Assembly (NCBI RefSeq): GCF_023100905.1
Contig: NZ_CP064686.1
Location: 3,782,001-3,846,000, forward strand
Length of the DNA stretch: 64,000 nucleotides
Origin: Bradyrhizobium sp. 4
GTDB lineage: Bacteria > Pseudomonadota > Alphaproteobacteria > Rhizobiales > Xanthobacteraceae
Direction: 5' to 3'
The notes below the pieces were generated by a model, which searched no databases, was not told where the DNA came from, and worked only from the letters and a program-made list of their open reading frames with translations. Shown piece by piece: positions 6,274-13,088 of this stretch. A program made the position numbers and the translations under genes. Position 1 is the first letter of the stretch. Each line of letters begins with the position of its first letter.

Positions 6274-7587
6274 ATGGCCACGACGCCTCAAAAGCTGCTG
6301 CTCACAGGCCTTGGGTTACCGAACATAACTTTGGAGCAATTTATCGTGCTGTCAAACCCGATGACCCTTGGAACGGCCGGCGACAGCCGCAATGTTTGGC
6401 CTTCGACCAGCGGCGTCACCAACAGCAAGCAGTCCAACCAGATCGCGACATGGCTGGAGTTCTTCTCGCAAGGTCGGTTCAAGCTATCGCAAGCCCACGC
6501 CTTCGCAGTGGGCGGAACGCAAGTAAGCGATCTGCCCGGGCAGGTTGCTAGCCTTCTTGCTGTGACCCCGCGGTGCGCTGCGGCTCTGATCGAGACGGGC
6601 ACCAACACTTTCAACGGTGGCGGTACGGCCTCGGCGGCATGGGCAATCTATGGACCCTGCATTGCACAGCTCGCAAATGCCCGGATTACGCCGGTCGTCG
6701 TCCTAGACCTTCCTCGACAGCAATCGACGTTCTCTCCGGGCGCGTCGGCTGCTCTTGAGAGCTGCAGGTTCAACCAGTTGATCCGCCAAAACGCGCCTGC
6801 GCTTGGCGCTATCGTAGTCGACCTGACGGCGCTCTTCGTTGACGCTGCTAGCGCAACGGGAGACCCGTTGTCTGTCAACTATGGAGATGGCATCCATCTT
6901 AATCCGCGCGGTGCGTTCCTAGCTGGTCAGTTCATTGCGAATTACTTCACGGCCTTCGGCAAGCCCGCCGGCGGCTTCGCCTCGCAGCGCGACACCTACG
7001 ATGCCGCGCACAATCCGAGCGGCAGTTTGCTTACCGCGAGCATGGGCTTGATGCAGGGGGCCGGCGGCAGCAACTCCGGCACGGGCGCATCGGGCACCGT
7101 AGCCACGGGTTGGAAAAATCACTTGAATGGCGGCACGGGAACGTCTGTTGCGTCGATCGAGGCGCGGACGGACGGTGGTCCCGGCAACTGGCAGCGTCTT
7201 GATGTTGCTTCGACGGGTGCGAACGCGATGGATGTGCGGCTCGAGCTGGCGAGCCAGATCACCACAAATTTTGCCGCGGGAGATCAGGTCTATCTGGAAG
7301 CGGATATCCAGATTCTAAATGGTGTGAACGTAAATGCCGCACGCTCGGGCTTGGTTGCCTACGCCAGCGGTTTTGTGAAGGTATCGGAAGGAAATTACAC
7401 CGCTCTAACGTCTAGCCCGGTGGAAGTGCTCCCGGATGGTACCTATGCAGGCAAACTGACGACGCCACCTGTCACAATTGACGGCACCGTGGTCAATCTG
7501 ACGCCCACCTTCTTCTTTGGCACTACGGCGGCGGGCGGGTCGCTGGCTGCTCGGGTTGGCGCCGTCGTACCCCGAAAGGTGATCTAG
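6274..7587 (+). CDS. SGNH/GDSL-type hydrolase, probably tail-fibre related
   Basis: A 437-residue protein. The first about 230 residues carry SGNH-hydrolase blocks: Gly36-Asp37-Ser38 (AGDSR, nucleophile Ser38), Gly80-Gly81, Gly109-Thr-Asn111 (TGTN) and Asp205-x2-His208 (DGIHLNPRG). Residues 240-437 are Gly/Ser/Thr-rich beta structure like a virion-attachment or carbohydrate-binding region. Such enzymes deacetylate or de-esterify polysaccharide, and in phages often modify host surface sugars during adsorption. No signal peptide is present, as expected for a virion protein. Base composition is less GC-rich than the phage backbone. Its 3' end overlaps the end of the opposing gene. Confidence 0.75.
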   Translation: MATTPQKLLLTGLGLPNITLEQFIVLSNPMTLGTAGDSRNVWPSTSGVTNSKQSNQIATWLEFFSQGRFKLSQAHAFAVGGTQVSDLPGQVASLLAVTPRCAAALIETGTNTFNGGGTASAAWAIYGPCIAQLANARITPVVVLDLPRQQSTFSPGASAALESCRFNQLIRQNAPALGAIVVDLTALFVDAASATGDPLSVNYGDGIHLNPRGAFLAGQFIANYFTAFGKPAGGFASQRDTYDAAHNPSGSLLTASMGLMQGAGGSNSGTGASGTVATGWKNHLNGGTGTSVASIEARTDGGPGNWQRLDVASTGANAMDVRLELASQITTNFAAGDQVYLEADIQILNGVNVNAARSGLVAYASGFVKVSEGNYTALTSSPVEVLPDGTYAGKLTTPPVTIDGTVVNLTPTFFFGTTAAGGSLAARVGAVVPRKVI

Positions 7588-8450
7588 CATTGTGACGGCT
7601 TATTCGTCACCACGACAACTTCCGGAAATTGCATTGCGCGAATGATCGACCGGTCAACGGCATGGAATTGCCTGACCATCATGAAAAGAAGACCTCCGAT
7701 GCAACGGAAGTCGTTCACGGCCGCCGCAATCTGATGAATCGAGTTGAGCGCCCTGCCGACCTTTGGGTGGACAGCGAAGTCGTCCCGAAGTTCCTTCAGC
7801 TTGCGAACCTTGAGCCAAGATGGAGACTGTGAGAAATCGATTGCGAAACTAGGAGCCATTTTCGGCATCCACTTTTTGATCTTGTCCTCGGTCGAAAGCC
7901 GCCTTGATCGACTATCGATCAGATGCTCTGCCTCAGGACGCCCCGCGTTGTAGACGTGAGCCCTAAGCGCGAGGAACGCTTCAAGAGTTGTGAATCCCTT
8001 CTCCAGCATGGTCGCGACTGCATCGATATCGAGCTTTTCGACGGCTCGGTCACGAGCCTCGCAAGCGGATAGCCAATTGGATAAGAATGCGATGCGGATT
8101 TGCACGGTCTCCTCCAATCGAATTTCTGTTGTTTCTATCGGAACGTTTTCTACGCTGAGGACTGCTGTGCCGGTGGCGGAGGCATCCGCTGAGCTGGCGC
8201 TGATGCGGAAGTTTGAGGGGGACGCCAAATTCTCCAACTCCGGGATAGTGAAGAAGAAATTCGCAGCGAGGGCATCAATCGTTCCTTGCCAAGGATATCC
8301 ATGAAGCTTAAGCGTCGCGGCGATGCCTCCGTCTGACATCGTTCGAAGATGATCGCCCAGGCTGTGGTCGGCGTTCCGTACGAAAAAGAAGAGCAGCTCT
8401 CGTGCCGCGGCAGCGCCGATCGACCTTTGGATTGTAAGCGTCCTGGCCAC
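7584..8450 (-). CDS. Accessory protein with a HEPN-like R-x5-H motif
   Basis: A 288-residue protein of unknown family, starting at GTG (8448-8450) with GGGGAGA upstream. Residues 215-230 read KVRKLKELRDDFAVHP, i.e. an LRD-x4-H element at the start of a helical C-terminal region, the form of the active-site motif in many HEPN ribonucleases. The N-terminal 150 residues are mixed alpha/beta with no motif. It starts 5 bases after the stop of the upstream minus-strand gene, so the two form an operon. The DNA is visibly more AT-rich than its neighbours, a sign of separate acquisition. A defence or toxin role is a hypothesis only. Confidence 0.6.
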   Translation of the reverse strand: MARTLTIQRSIGAAAARELLFFFVRNADHSLGDHLRTMSDGGIAATLKLHGYPWQGTIDALAANFFFTIPELENLASPSNFRISASSADASATGTAVLSVENVPIETTEIRLEETVQIRIAFLSNWLSACEARDRAVEKLDIDAVATMLEKGFTTLEAFLALRAHVYNAGRPEAEHLIDSRSRRLSTEDKIKKWMPKMAPSFAIDFSQSPSWLKVRKLKELRDDFAVHPKVGRALNSIHQIAAAVNDFRCIGGLLFMMVRQFHAVDRSIIRAMQFPEVVVVTNKPSQC

Positions 8451-8455
8451 CGAAA

Positions 8456-9958
8456 CTATCTCCCCACAGCACGGAATAGCCCAATCTCTTCCGCCTTTTT
8501 CCGGACGTCCGCTACAATGCCCTCAACCAGATCGATCATTGCATTGATCGACCCCACCGGGGGTTGCCACATCAAATGCCCGAGCTCGCCCGCCTCACCA
8601 AAGCAAATAAACGGCGTCACGTGGAATTCGATGTGGTCGACCACACGCTGATCGAAAGTTACGAGTGTCATCTCATGGGATCTGGCGTCCCATAGAGGTG
8701 GAAAGTGAATGATCGGCTGGGTGATCAGATCGGTCACGCCAGATTGGCAGAGTTCCATGATCGTCTCGAGTCTCATCTCGGATGGCGCGCCCCAAGACAG
8801 GGGCATGAACCCGAAGGGACTCAATAGCCGATGGGTGTCTGAGTTACGAATGTCGCTGATGGCGTACAGCAGCTTGTTTCCGTCCTCATCGCCATATCCT
8901 TTGTAGGACAGCATTACATCCAATATCTCTGGTCGGATGCCTTCGTTGCTCCGCTTTGGACCGAACTTGGACTTCTCAGGGTGTAACGGGAAACTGGTAT
9001 TGAACGGAGTTCTCTTTTGAACGTCGGCGCAAGCATAGGCGGCGTGATCCAGGGCATCTCTGAGGTCACGGATGGCATCGCGAGCGGCTCTGCGCATCTC
9101 CTTTGGAAGAGGAACAAACTTGACCTTGTAAAAACCGTACCGACGATCGGTCATTGTATCCACCCGATCAACCGGAGGGGTCTCGGCGATATGCGTATCG
9201 ATTAGGTGCTTCAGATCAGAGAGCCGCTTTTTGGAATTCTCGATGAGCTCGTAAGCACTGCTGAGAGGATGGTCCGGGTCTAGTTCATTCGACTTCGATT
9301 CGACGAGGAAAGGGTAGTCGGGCAAGCGGCTCTCGATCGAGGCGACCTCCACCCCCTCCGGAATCTCATGGTCAAACCTACAAAGTAGGCCTCCCTGCCA
9401 ATCGCGCCGCCCAATGATATGACACCATAAGCTCTCTCTCAATTCCTGCGCGAGCGACTCGACTTCGCGGACGTCGATGATGGTCGCTTCGCGCTCGTGC
9501 TTCAGCCGAGGGAGACCGCCAGAATTCAACGCCTCGTCACATCGGTCGTGGATCTCCAGCAATCTTGTTTGCGTCAATCCAGGCTTATCGCGAAAGCGGA
9601 AAAAGAAACCATCTGGCCCGCTTGGGTCGCTTGGATTCGCGGGTTCATAGTCCGTGGCCAAAGGGAGAAATCTTGGATGCAGCCCAGCCAGCGCGTTGAC
9701 GATCTCCTTCGTGGACCGTTGATTTTGCCTCATCTTGACTTCATCAATGTCCCTATGGGCAACCAGACATCCCATAGCGACCAAGTCGCATATCTTACGG
9801 AGATGAAGGTAACAGAATTCCCGACTAAACATTGGGGCGGGATCGTCCCCAGCCCTGCCGCGTGTGATGTAGCGGTCGATTTCTGCCAAGCGAAACTTTA
9901 TCTCCGCCATGATCGATGCATAAAGCTGCCCAGCGACATCAATTTCCGAGTTCGTCAC
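8456..9958 (-). CDS. Accessory protein with two HEPN-like R-x4-H motifs
   Basis: About 500 residues if the GTG at 9956-9958 is used; the frame stays open to 10,039, but those codons lie inside an apparent terminator, so the longer start is doubtful. With this start, residues 45-75 contain a conserved-looking helix (FSREFCYLHLRKICDL). The C-terminal half carries LRDALDHAAYA (Arg300, His305) and IRNSDTHRLL (Arg371, His376), both R-x4-H. Widespread uncharacterised bacterial proteins share the LRxALDH...N-D-x-HR layout. No transmembrane segment is seen. It forms an operon with the next minus-strand gene and is AT-rich for this replicon. Function unknown; RNase or defence activity is speculation. 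Confidence 0.6.
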   Translation of the reverse strand: MTNSEIDVAGQLYASIMAEIKFRLAEIDRYITRGRAGDDPAPMFSREFCYLHLRKICDLVAMGCLVAHRDIDEVKMRQNQRSTKEIVNALAGLHPRFLPLATDYEPANPSDPSGPDGFFFRFRDKPGLTQTRLLEIHDRCDEALNSGGLPRLKHEREATIIDVREVESLAQELRESLWCHIIGRRDWQGGLLCRFDHEIPEGVEVASIESRLPDYPFLVESKSNELDPDHPLSSAYELIENSKKRLSDLKHLIDTHIAETPPVDRVDTMTDRRYGFYKVKFVPLPKEMRRAARDAIRDLRDALDHAAYACADVQKRTPFNTSFPLHPEKSKFGPKRSNEGIRPEILDVMLSYKGYGDEDGNKLLYAISDIRNSDTHRLLSPFGFMPLSWGAPSEMRLETIMELCQSGVTDLITQPIIHFPPLWDARSHEMTLVTFDQRVVDHIEFHVTPFICFGEAGELGHLMWQPPVGSINAMIDLVEGIVADVRKKAEEIGLFRAVGR

Positions 9959-10023
9959 CGCAACCCCGCCGTCAAAAAGGGCAGCATATCGCACATTTGC
10001 AAGCCGGTCGCCCCTTCGCTGGC

Positions 10024-10053
10024 AGCAAAAAGCCCGCAACGACGTGCGGGCTT
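10024..10053 (-). terminator. Rho-independent terminator
   Basis: On the minus strand, AAGCCCGCA and TGCGGGCTT form a perfect 9-bp stem with a 6-base loop, followed by a five-T run (plus-strand A 10,027-10,031). It ends transcription of the 35-codon gene at 10,081-10,188 and separates it from the HEPN-like operon. Confidence 0.8.
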
Positions 10054-10080
10054 AGTTGGCAGGAATTGGGTATTGGGGCG

Positions 10081-10188
10081 TCAGCTTTCGTCGTTTTGCC
10101 AGAAGGTCAGCGACGGTTTGGTGACAAATACCAGTCCAGCAAGGGCGGCGACGGCGACAGCGACTAACGTGATTGCAGTCTCTTCCAT
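10081..10188 (-). CDS. 35-residue single-span membrane peptide
   Basis: A short gene with an excellent ribosome binding site (AGGAGAA ending 3 bases before the ATG) and its own terminator downstream. The product begins with MEETAI, continues with a hydrophobic Val/Ala/Leu stretch (about residues 6-22) and ends in a polar tail, as expected for a small inner-membrane peptide. Small phage membrane proteins, or toxins of toxin-antitoxin pairs, look like this, but no family can be named. Confidence 0.65.
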   Translation of the reverse strand: MEETAITLVAVAVAALAGLVFVTKPSLTFWQNDES

Positions 10189-10345
10189 GAGTTCTCCTAG
10201 GGCAGCCCTCCTAAGCAGGGATGGCGGCTCGCTGCGGCGGTATCGTGGCTGCAACATGAGTTCAACGTGCTGTTTGGCTAACCGTTCCGTGACAGGCGGT
10301 GAAGGTTAACGGTGCACTCCCTTCAAGGCCGCGGATGCGATCCAC

Positions 10346-10516
10346 TCAGGCGTCCTCTGGAGGGAGTTTCGCAACCAGGTGGGGCCAGTTTCGTTCAACG
10401 ATGCCGCGGATCTCCGGATCGATGACCTCGATGCTATCGAAGCTCTCGATCTGCATGCGAAGTGCTTCCAGTTGGTCTGGGTCGAGCGGTTGGCCTTGGT
10501 AAAATTCCATCTTCAT
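10346..10516 (-). CDS. 56-residue acidic protein, unknown
   Basis: A small minus-strand gene with GGAG 9 bases before the ATG. The product is acidic and helical (DPDQLEALRMQIESFDS) and ends in LPPEDA. It lies upstream of the 35-residue membrane peptide gene on the same strand, separated by 157 bases in which I see no gene. No function can be given. Confidence 0.6.
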   Translation of the reverse strand: MKMEFYQGQPLDPDQLEALRMQIESFDSIEVIDPEIRGIVERNWPHLVAKLPPEDA

Positions 10517-10577
10517 GGGGCTAGCTCCAACCGGTTACGCTTAGCCTTCGTTCCAAGGAACGTCCACTCAACTCAGG

Positions 10578-10598
10578 GATCGGCCCCGCTGGCCGATC
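10578..10598. terminator. Strong hairpin between opposing genes
   Basis: GATCGGCC (10,578-10,585) and GGCCGATC (10,591-10,598) form a perfect 8-bp stem with a 5-base loop. It lies between the minus-strand 56-codon gene and the plus-strand recombinase gene. The trailing T content is weak on either strand, so it may be a terminator or a leader RNA structure. Confidence 0.4.
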
Positions 10599-10655
10599 GT
10601 GATCTTTCACCTATCAGCCCAATCATCTTCGCACCGACTCTCGTTGAGGGACGCG

Positions 10656-11717
10656 ATGAGGCTACGCAAGCTGATCAAGCGCTACCAGTCGCATCCGCTG
10701 TCCCGGTGGCACAAGCTCCGTTACTCGACCCAACAGAACCATCGTAACCTGCTCCGGCAGATCGACCGTCGCTACGGGCGCGTCAAGCTTCGCCGCATCA
10801 AGGCGAAGACGCTGCTGGAGTGGCACGGCGAGTGGCTGGACGGAACGAAGTTCTCGGCGGCGCGGGCCTTCATCAAGAAGATCCGGACCGTCTTCGGCTT
10901 CGGGATGACGTTGCTGGAGGACAAGGATTGCGTGCGGATCCGACAGGTCATGTCGGCGATGCGATTTCCGGGCCCGGCAAAGCGCACTGAGCGCATCACG
11001 GCCGAGCAGGCTGTCGCGGTCCGAGGGCGTGCCTGGCGCGGCGGCTGGGGTTCGGTCGCATTGGCGCAGGCATTGCAGTTCGATCTAATGCTCCGGCAGA
11101 AGGATGTGATCGGCGAATATCTCCCGGCCGAGCTGAAGGAAGGCGGCGCCGGCATCGTCATCGGCGAGGAAAAGTGGGTGAGGGGTCTTCTCTGGTCGGA
11201 GATCGACGACGACCTGGTGCTGCGGCATCAGACCTCCAAGACCGACAAGCCGGTCGTGGTCGACCTCAAGCTCGCGCCGATGGTGTTGGAGGATCTCCGG
11301 CGTATGGGTATCGTGTCCCGCCGGGGGCCGGTGCGCCTGATCAAACGACTGGATGGGCCGATCATCACGAACGAAACGAGCGGGCTGCCCTGGTTCGCGT
11401 TCGAGTTCCGGCGCGTTTGGCGCACCATCGCCAGATCGGAAGGCGTTCCGGACAACGTCTGCAACATGCACAGCCGCCATGGCGGCATCAGCGAGGGCTT
11501 CGACGCCGGCGCCAACCCCGACAATATTCGCGCGGCGGCCACGCACAGCGATCTCGCGACCACTCAAGGATACAACCGAGGCAACGAGCTCGAGCGATCG
11601 TCCAGCGTGCTGATTGCGCGGGCTCGGCACAGGGGAAAGACGAAGCCAGTTCGTCACAGTACAAAGCTCGCCAGGCGCCCGAACCGTCGATCGACAGGTC
11701 AACCGCGAGCAGCATAA
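10656..11717 (+). CDS. Second tyrosine recombinase-like protein, degenerate active site
   Basis: A 353-residue integrase-like protein. Start at 10,656 is preferred over 10,599 because TTGAGGGA lies 4 bases upstream. The N-terminal part has a core-binding-like helical region, and the C-terminal half retains integrase landmarks: a LMLRQKDV box around residue 150 (Arg), a TSKTDK lysine box, an NMHSRHGG box and a final HSDLATTQGYNR with the candidate Tyr. The His-x-x-Arg pair is altered (a Met at the usual His). It may be a recombinase with a different role or a relic. The C-terminus is a long basic tail. It stands alone, in front of a minus-strand gene. Confidence 0.75.
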   Translation: MRLRKLIKRYQSHPLSRWHKLRYSTQQNHRNLLRQIDRRYGRVKLRRIKAKTLLEWHGEWLDGTKFSAARAFIKKIRTVFGFGMTLLEDKDCVRIRQVMSAMRFPGPAKRTERITAEQAVAVRGRAWRGGWGSVALAQALQFDLMLRQKDVIGEYLPAELKEGGAGIVIGEEKWVRGLLWSEIDDDLVLRHQTSKTDKPVVVDLKLAPMVLEDLRRMGIVSRRGPVRLIKRLDGPIITNETSGLPWFAFEFRRVWRTIARSEGVPDNVCNMHSRHGGISEGFDAGANPDNIRAAATHSDLATTQGYNRGNELERSSSVLIARARHRGKTKPVRHSTKLARRPNRRSTGQPRAA

Positions 11718-11739
11718 TCCTGGCGTCCGCTAGGGGCGA

Positions 11740-11946
11740 TTATCGGACTCCAGCCAAATCCAGCTCTTGGCTCTTCACCGCCTTGGCGCGGAACGTACGC
11801 AGCGATCGTTGGCCGACAAAGTGTTGGTCCTCGCTTGTGAGCACGATCTCGATGCCGAGCTCGCGCGCCTTTGAAGACGCGTCGTTCAGAGCCTTCACTA
11901 CTTCGAGTATGTCCTTGATTACGACTTGCTCCGTGTAGTCGGCCAT
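11740..11946 (-). CDS. Small phage protein, unknown
   Basis: A 68-residue protein with GAGAGAATC just before the ATG. Predicted fold is helix-strand (DILEVVKALNDASSKARELGIEIVL) followed by a basic tail. It is divergent from the 35-codon basic protein gene at 11,997, and the 50 bases between them must hold both promoters. Family unknown. Confidence 0.65.
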   Translation of the reverse strand: MADYTEQVVIKDILEVVKALNDASSKARELGIEIVLTSEDQHFVGQRSLRTFRAKAVKSQELDLAGVR

Positions 11947-11996
11947 GATTCTCTCCCCCCTGCAGGTGATTTGCCTGCGTTAACAAAGGAGAGAGC

Positions 11997-12104
11997 ATGG
12001 CCACGACAGCAACGAAGCGCAAGCCGGCCAAGGCCAAGTTCACCAAGAAGGCTGCCAAATCGACGGCGCGAAGGAAGTCAGCAGCAACGCGCACCAAGCG
12101 CTGA
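11997..12104 (+). CDS. 35-residue Lys/Ala-rich histone-like peptide
   Basis: A very short gene with a near-perfect ribosome binding site (AAAGGAGAG). The product is almost entirely Lys, Arg, Ala and Thr (KRKPAKAKFTKKAAKST), like the tail of histone H1 or bacterial AlgP-type proteins. It would bind DNA or RNA non-specifically. A similar but longer basic protein occurs at 39,394. Function in the phage is unknown; DNA condensation is a reasonable guess. Confidence 0.7.
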   Translation: MATTATKRKPAKAKFTKKAAKSTARRKSAATRTKR

Positions 12105-12175
12105 CGCTCTACGCGCCGCACTCGGCGGAGCAGCTGCGGTGTGCAGCTGCTCCGATCCATAGCGAGATCAGAAGC

Positions 12176-12370
12176 ATGCAGGCTCTGAAGAACTGTTTGG
12201 CTGTTAGTCCGTTCGATCGCGAACGGATCGAACGGGAAGATCGCGCTCATTTCCGCAATCTCGAGCGCATCTCCGCAAAATCCGAAGATGCGGAAGCGCG
12301 GCTCGCTTCGGCAAATTCGAAGCGTGAGCGCCGCCAGGCGCGCAATCACCGCCTTGTCGCAGCCGGCTAG
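12176..12370 (+). CDS. Small helical phage protein
   Basis: A 64-residue, highly charged helical protein (RERIEREDRAHFRNLERIS). The ribosome binding site is weak (GAGATCAGAAGC). It is the last gene before the packaging region. No family is recognised and the call rests mainly on coding character and position. Confidence 0.5.
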   Translation: MQALKNCLAVSPFDRERIEREDRAHFRNLERISAKSEDAEARLASANSKRERRQARNHRLVAAG

Positions 12371-12470
12371 CGCGGGTCCTCCCGGGGCGCAAAGCAAAAC
12401 CGGTGGCCCGGCCCCAAAAAGTCGCTAGCTCCGGGGGTCAAATCTGATGCAACGACCCCCTGATGCAACG
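12371..12470. other. Candidate cos region upstream of the small terminase
   Basis: The gap before the small terminase gene contains the partly symmetrical CGGGTCCTCCCG (12,373-12,384), C-rich and G-rich tracts and the first two GATGCAACG repeats. In lambda the cohesive-end site cosN and the terminase-binding cosB lie just before and within the start of Nu1. Position and repeats suggest the same here, but the nick site cannot be read from sequence alone. Confidence 0.4.
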
Positions 12471-12731
12471 CCTTTGGAGCTGATTTCCATCAGCGAGGCG
12501 GCCCGGAAGATCGGGGTCAACAAGTCCACACTGAGCCGCCAGGTCGAGAGCGGCGCCGTCCGGTCCCACGATGGAAAAGTCGTGTTGGCTCAAGTCCTTG
12601 AGGACCGGCAGAACAACGTCAATCTGAGCCAGTCGCGGCGCCGTCCGGCCAAGCTGAAGGGCACCAAGGCTGCAACGAAGCCGCGCACCGTTGCATCCGC
12701 GGATGCAACGCCAGGCCGCCCGGATGCAACG
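12446..12731. repeat. Five GATGCAACG repeats, including a 22-bp palindrome
   Basis: GATGCAACG occurs at 12,446-12,454, 12,462-12,470, 12,702-12,710 and 12,723-12,731, and in reverse orientation at 12,690-12,698 (GTTGCATC preceded by C). The reverse copy and the third form a perfect 22-bp palindrome, 12,689-12,710. Only one stray copy was noticed elsewhere (7,698). The cluster spans the start of the small terminase gene and resembles the R sites bound by lambda Nu1. Confidence 0.6.
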
Positions 12732-13088
12732 CCTGGGACCGATGCCGCGGACGGCGACTTCGAACAGCAGCTGGCCGAGGGCAGGATGCTGCCCTTCGCC
12801 GGTGCCCAGCGGGTCAAAGAGAACTACCTGGCGCGGCAACGCGCGGTCGACTTTGAGAAGGACGTCGGCCGGCTGGTCGAGCGCGCCGCCGCGAACAAGG
12901 CGTTCTTTGACCAGGCCCGCGAACTGCGGGACGCCTGGCTGGCATGGCCGGTCCGGGTGGTCACCCTGATGGCGTCGGATCTCGAGGTCGACGATCGCAA
13001 ACTGGTCGAGGTCCTGACGAAGTATGTCCGCCAGCATCTCGACGAGCTCGGCAAGCCCGCTGCTCCCGAGCTCGCTCCGCCAGGCTGA
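12447..13088 (+). CDS. Terminase small subunit (Nu1-like)
   Basis: A 213-residue protein. Residues 12-45 form a winged-helix/MerR-type DNA-binding start (ISISEAARKIGVNKSTLSRQVESGAV), as in lambda Nu1, followed by a low-complexity Ala/Thr/Pro linker (60-105) encoded over the repeat cluster and a helical C-terminus (115-213) that would bind the large subunit. The small subunit recognises the packaging site and starts genome packaging. Its last 65 bases overlap the large-subunit gene. Confidence 0.85.
   Translation: MQRPPDATPLELISISEAARKIGVNKSTLSRQVESGAVRSHDGKVVLAQVLEDRQNNVNLSQSRRRPAKLKGTKAATKPRTVASADATPGRPDATPGTDAADGDFEQQLAEGRMLPFAGAQRVKENYLARQRAVDFEKDVGRLVERAAANKAFFDQARELRDAWLAWPVRVVTLMASDLEVDDRKLVEVLTKYVRQHLDELGKPAAPELAPPG

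Noticed and set aside
9959..10039. Longer start for the large HEPN-like gene
   Set aside because: The codons fall in and just beyond a rho-independent terminator stem, so the messenger is unlikely to cover them.
12446..12731. CRISPR array
   Set aside because: The repeats are only 9 bases, irregularly spaced, and partly inverted, in coding DNA; no cas genes are near.
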